Of a stretch of DNA of 64,000 nucleotides, positions 59,136 through 64,000 are shown one piece after another. The stretch covers positions 13,881,995 through 13,945,994 of the forward strand of contig OZ022342.1 in the NCBI GenBank assembly GCA_963989245.1, written 5' to 3'. A program made the position numbers and the translations under genes. Position 1 is the stretch's first letter. Every line of letters starts with the position of its first letter. The notes beneath the pieces are model-generated. The model was given only the letters and a program-made list of their open reading frames with translations. It was not told the origin of the DNA and made no database searches. This stretch comes from Nansenia antarctica (lineage: Eukaryota > Chordata > Actinopteri > Argentiniformes > Microstomatidae).

Positions 59136-60117
59136 GGGTAAATGCGATGTGACAAGCCATGTCTCAGATCATTTACTTCATCACAACGCTGGAGGAGTAG
59201 TATGCTTTTATCACAGCTCCTGTGCCAGACCTCAGGCCTCTCCCCCTCCATCTCTCTCTAATGTTTCCTCGCAATTTCTTCAGATTCTTCGGATTATGAT
59301 TCGTTTTCAGTAGAGATGAATGTATTCTGGAATTGTGTGGTGTTGTGTTATTACACTAGGGTCTTGGACTTTATTTTAATTGCTAACTTCTATCAGGTTG
59401 CCATTGCTAGCTGTCTGCACTAGCTATAGAGAAGTAGAGATTCAAATAGATTTATAGAAAAAACTATCTAATTCTGAGCCCCACCTACCCAAAGTTGTGA
59501 TTTGTCAGTGGAGGTGTCTGTCTGTCCCTTCTCAAAGTTGTATAACGGCTGAGGCTGTTAATGTTTAGAACAGGGGCCTGAGTTATCTAGCACTGTCTGG
59601 ACACATTACCCTCAGTGGGTGAACAGCATTAAACGCACAAATTAAGTGTTTCCAAATGCGTTTATTACCAAGTCTGAGGTCATCTGCCCATGGATAACAT
59701 AAATGATGGATAGCATAAATTATTCAAACTATCAAAACGGTATTGCATTAATCATACCATAGAGTATCAAGAAAGTATTCAGATGTCACTTTAAACTAAA
59801 GTCAAAGTTGAGTTAAACATGAGTTTGAATTACAATTGGCAAAATATGTCCATAGATTAGCTCAATTATTGACCCAGAGAGGTGATAAGAGAGGTGGGCC
59901 AGTAACCAGAAGCTCGCAGGAAAAATCAGGCAGGGAGTGAGCTGGCAATCAGAGCTTTACTGGCATCAAAAACTCAGGTGCCAACATTGCCATTGTGCCC
60001 ATTAGCAAAGCACTTAAGCCCTGCATTACCTTACTGTGGCATGATGCTGTGCTGCTCTCAGCCCATTTATATTTACATTTTTACATTTTACAGCCCGTCA
60101 TGGATACGCACGTGCGT

Positions 60118-60229
<112 letters not shown>

Positions 60230-60239
60230 AATGGGTTGG

Positions 60240-61979
60240 GTACTGTGACAACAACATTTTTATTCCCCTAGTAAGATTTACTAATAAAGATAAGAAAACA
60301 TTTTCAGAACAGTGTGTTCAATCAATCAATCAATCATCAATCGAACAATCAACAATGCTGTAAATATTAACTAATTTTCCCAGATTCATTCTTCTTAATC
60401 CTGTATGTAGAACAGAAGATACAAGTAATGTAGCCCCTTCTTAAAGTGCTGTATCTATTTTATCTTCTATATATATATTGATGTTATCTTTGTGGATGAA
60501 TTATAATAAAAAAATAAGATAAGGCATCTGCATCTCCTCATTCCTACTATAGTCTATTCTTATTCTTTTAGTAACATTCCGTACATTTTCTTAAAGGCAT
60601 GATCCCAAGTTGCTTTCCCACTATTCTGGGTAAGCAATGTGAAATACACTGCATTTCGCTTAGTAAAAGTAGGCTAACCAGGAAAAAAACAAGCATGGTG
60701 TAAAACATGCATTGCACATTATCCGTGTGCTGCTGTAACCACAGACCTTACTACATTTCTTTTACATATTAACTAATTGTAAAGTATCTGTGCACTGCAT
60801 CTAAAATGGCACATTTATTGTCTTGTTTTTTTCATCATTTAGAAATTTGAAATGTTTGTGTGCACCTATTCAAATAGTTTTCCAGTACACAGAGTTAATT
60901 TTCAGTGCACAGATACTTTAAGCACAAATGCAGATTGTAAGCTTTCAAATAATATGTCATACGTTGAAAATAGTTGAAGAAGATATGCCTATTCGAATGT
61001 ACAAATAGGCAATAGGTACACCTCAAACCAAATACCGGAGAATATCGTTCTGCCTAACACATGCAAACAGCTGCTAATAGTTAGCGGCTAAAAAGGAACA
61101 TCGCTATGAACATCTAACTGCATGTTTAGCACATCACAACATGCTGAGAGAACATCAACATGCTAAAAACACATAACTACACATAATTAGATGATCACAC
61201 ATTCCTTGCTTTGGAACACGTCCTAAAACGTAAGTTTGTTTACAAGCCATGTATCACATACCCAGTAGCTTACAACAGATGAGACAGTGAATCCAATTCA
61301 CGAATGTATTTTGCGATTCTAAAACTGTTGTTTGTTATATCGAGTGGGCTCTTCAACACTTCAAGTTTCGTAATATGCAAGAAACGGAAAACACATACAA
61401 AAAAAGACGAAAAAAATAAGCTTTTTGCTCATTTGTGTGACTTGAGAATTGCCGACATGCAGCCCTTTTCACCAGACCATGTCACATATTATGATTAGAT
61501 GGGTGCTGGGAGGTGCTGGTTACTACACAATGCCATATAGGTTACTTATGCTTCACTGACAGATAACCCTTGCTTTTTAAGTATTTTGAATCATACAGTG
61601 ACAAACTGTAAACTATTTATTTTCCAGAGTTGTTTTGGTCCCTGAAGTGAAATTCCCATTGCAGCCCTCTTTATGATAAATATAAGTTAGGGCACTGTTC
61701 GTCTTAGAAAATGGGAACAGACGTATATAAGGAGTCAGGAAACACTCAACATCCCTGTATTTGTATTAATATGTAACTGCTATTGTACACTTACAGAAGT
61801 ACACAGTATAACCAGTTTGTTTTGTAACTACTCATTGCTACACTGTACTGAAGTAACCCTGACCATAATACTAAATGCAGTGTAAATAAAATGTAATAAT
61901 GCATAATTAACATTTTACAATGACTTGTAATAGTTATTACACATAAATACAAACACTAATGAAAAGTGTTCAGAGAAGT
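60240..61979. other. no feature recognised
   Basis: AT-rich sequence without a convincing reading frame, repeat or splice pattern on either strand, apart from the AATC run at 60320-60345. It may contain the 3' UTR of the minus-strand GPCR gene, but no clear minus-strand AATAAA close to 61980 stands out. Confidence 0.5.
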
Positions 61980-63660
61980 TCAACCCTCAGATTTGACTTT
62001 CTCTGAACAGTCCCTCTGGAACAGCAGAGTTACGCCTTTCCTGAAGCGCTGATCCCTTACGCTGTAAATGATCACGTTACAGCAGCTGTTTCCAGTTAGA
62101 TTCCAGAAGGCGAAAAATGAGAAGTTGCACCAGGTGTATCCCACCACACTGCCCAGTACAAACACAGCAATGGGAGAGAAGGAGGTGGTGAAGACAAACG
62201 TCAGAATACCGATAGTCTTTGCAGCCTTGATGTCCGAGAAGGAGGGCCTGTGGGGGCAGCTAGACCCACCCCCTCCATCCAGGTTTCCCTCAGAGAGCCG
62301 CTTGCGCTTGCGAGAGTAGCGGCGGATGCTGGAGAAGGAGAGGATGTTGACTGCTAGCGTGGCGCCCAGCAGTGTGAAGTCAAAGACAGGAAAGAGCAGA
62401 AGGATGTGGGCATCAGGCAGGAGTTGGCCTCGTTCCAACAAGGGGGCATAGTTGCACATCCGGCTGCACTCGTTGTACTCCAGGGTGAAGTTGTTGCTGA
62501 GAATGAGGGGGGCCAGGGCCAGGAGGAAACTGCCAGCCCAGGAGAGGAGGATGAGGAGCAGGGTGCGGCGGTGCGTCACTAGGGCGTCCTTGTGGAGGGG
62601 CCGTAAGATGGCCACGCTGCGCTCGATAGTCATCAGGAAGATAGTGCTGATGGAGACAAAGGTGCAGCCTGCGAAGACTGGACCAATCAGCATGCAGGGT
62701 TGCCATGGTCCGACAAGGCTCCCCACAGAGGGCGAGGAACTCCCTTCGTACCAAACTGGAGGGGCACTGGTCACCATCAGAGAGATCTCAGTGTAGACTG
62801 AGAAGGGGACCACCAGCACACCAACCATCATGTCTGCTACGGCCAGAGACACTGTCAGTGGGAAATAATACATTCATAATAATATTAATAATATACCCAA
62901 CCACTAACAGTCCTCAGATGTAAAAGCTTCTTCATGTACACTCAATTTAAAAAATGTAGGGTGTAATTGTGTAGAAATGGTTTTACGGCTTTTGTGGTTG
63001 TGCACAGGGAATCCTTGATTGTGTCAAAACAGCATGTTTGAGCGTTTTTGAGCCCCGGAAAAGCACTATATAAATATAATGAATTAGTATTATTAATTGA
63101 GATCAAATAGATTATTAATCTAATCTATTTGATTTACTATACTGTATGGATTGAACATTTAATACATTTGCTTGGAGGAAGCTTTTTAAAAAAAATATCA
63201 TTAATGAATATTACTATCTATATTTGTACACAAAAAGTCACTTTTGAATAGAATTCTCTTTCATATTGAAATCAAACGTGTTAGTAGAGAGCCGCTCTAC
63301 TAACTGAATTAGTGGGAGGCCGAATCTGTGTGTTTACGTACCTTTTAGGTATCCCTGTGGAGTGCGGGATTGTCGTGTTTGCATGAAGACTGTGAGCGTG
63401 ACCACATTGCCCACCACTATAGCGAAGGCCAGGCCGACCATTAAAACTACAGCCAGAGCGCGGTTCACCAGGCCACAGCAGCAGACGGTACAAAGGGGCG
63501 CCAGTGACTGTCCTGACCCTGGTCCTCTCCCTGGCCCACACAGGGCCGCTGCTGTCAGGTTGGGGCTCTCAGTGATGCCCACCGGCGCCCCCGTGCCCCA
63601 TGAAACACTTAAGTTGGCAAGATGAGCAGTCATGTTGGAGTCCCAGGACACACTGAACAT
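61980..63660 (-). CDS. orphan-type class A (rhodopsin-like) GPCR
   Basis: Two coding exons: 63660-63342 and 62851-61980, joined in phase 1 across the TM1-TM2 loop. 1191 nt, 396 residues. The N-terminus has three N-glycosylation sequons. Seven hydrophobic helices are visible. Conserved features: N1.50 (GNVV), D2.50 (SLAVADMMVG), the TM3 Cys (PCMLIG), W4.50, P5.50 (LLLFPVFDF), P6.50. Unusual features: ERS replaces the DRY motif, no Asp at position 3.32 (so probably not an amine receptor), TM6 has TSFSP in place of CWxP, and TM7 has NVIIY without the proline of NPxxY. A Ser/Gly-rich third loop contains GGGGSS. A neighbouring Cys pair lies in loop 2 (ECSRMC). I could not match it to a named receptor. 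An alternative start is Met10. Confidence 0.85.
63040..63105 (+). repeat. SINE/LINE tail in the GPCR intron
   Basis: GGAAAAGCACTATATAAATA followed by ATTA repeats is a common fish retroposon 3' end. Confidence 0.5.
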
Positions 63661-64000
63661 CCAGAGGGGGGTAGGTGTCAGAACTCTAGGACAACCTGCC
63701 GCAAGAGCCTATGTGTTGGGCAGGGAGAAGCTCCTGTGAAGACATTGAGGGACAATATGTCAAACCATCAAACTTGTCTAAAGACAAACTACTCACACTG
63801 AAATTAGGTCTCAGGCCCACGGGATCAAACGATTGTCTAAGAATGGCCAAGGGAGAGCCACGGAGATGTCTTCCAGGCTAATAACGATAGGGTAGACCGT
63901 CTTTGATTCATAAGCTTTTATGTGATAGACTACCACCACAAGCCCCAACAATGTTTAGGATATTGGCTAAGACTGAACCGCAGGGCATGAGTACCAAATT
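63661..64000. other. GPCR upstream region
   Basis: No coding sequence is recognised. It probably holds the 5' UTR and promoter of the minus-strand GPCR gene. No TATA box or further exon could be defended. Confidence 0.4.

Overview
The window is nuclear DNA of a teleost fish. It has spliced vertebrate genes with short GT-AG introns, many CA/TG microsatellites, tRNA-derived SINEs, L2/Rex1-type LINEs, hAT elements and Tc1/mariner elements of the kind common in ray-finned fish. One Tc1 end (about 41.3 kb) resembles a family I know from salmonid genomes, which weakly suggests a salmoniform or a relative. No bacterial or viral genome is present. Exons were assembled by eye from splice signals, reading-frame continuity and family resemblance. 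The summed exon lengths of every multi-exon gene close on a multiple of three.

Layout. 1-5110 (+): 3' two-thirds or more of MPHOSPH10 (MPP10, small-subunit processome). 5990-9974 (+): IST1 (ESCRT-III regulator), with its 3' flank broken by two nested hAT elements (11153-13620). 15450-36436 (-): a PKD1L3-like polycystin-1 family gene of 23 coding exons. It encodes C-type lectin, GAIN/GPS, TM1, PLAT and further membrane helices, then stops where the cation-channel part should begin. Its introns carry a Tc1 element with a LINE and a SINE inside it, and a 6.4-kb composite array of four hAT copies alternating with three copies of a 1.07-kb spacer (24451-30816). 38229-43469 (+): DHODH, complete in nine coding exons. 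The order IST1(+), PKD1L3(-), DHODH(+) matches human 16q22, which supports all three calls.

45.9-49.7 kb (+): a TRIM E3 ligase gene with one uninterrupted coding exon, an inferred 5' UTR intron and an interferon-response-type motif in the presumed promoter. 50-61.9 kb: no host gene seen; microsatellites, LINE remnants, one 2.9-kb LINE on the minus strand and a deleted Tc1 copy. 61980-63660 (-): a two-exon class A GPCR with several non-canonical signature residues, not assigned to a known receptor.

The genes are ordinary neighbours rather than one pathway: ribosome biogenesis, ESCRT, a receptor-like polycystin, pyrimidine synthesis, innate-immunity-type ubiquitin ligase and a GPCR. The most unusual points are the hAT composite, whose outer ends share one 8-bp target duplication while every inner end carries a different one, and the channel-less polycystin.
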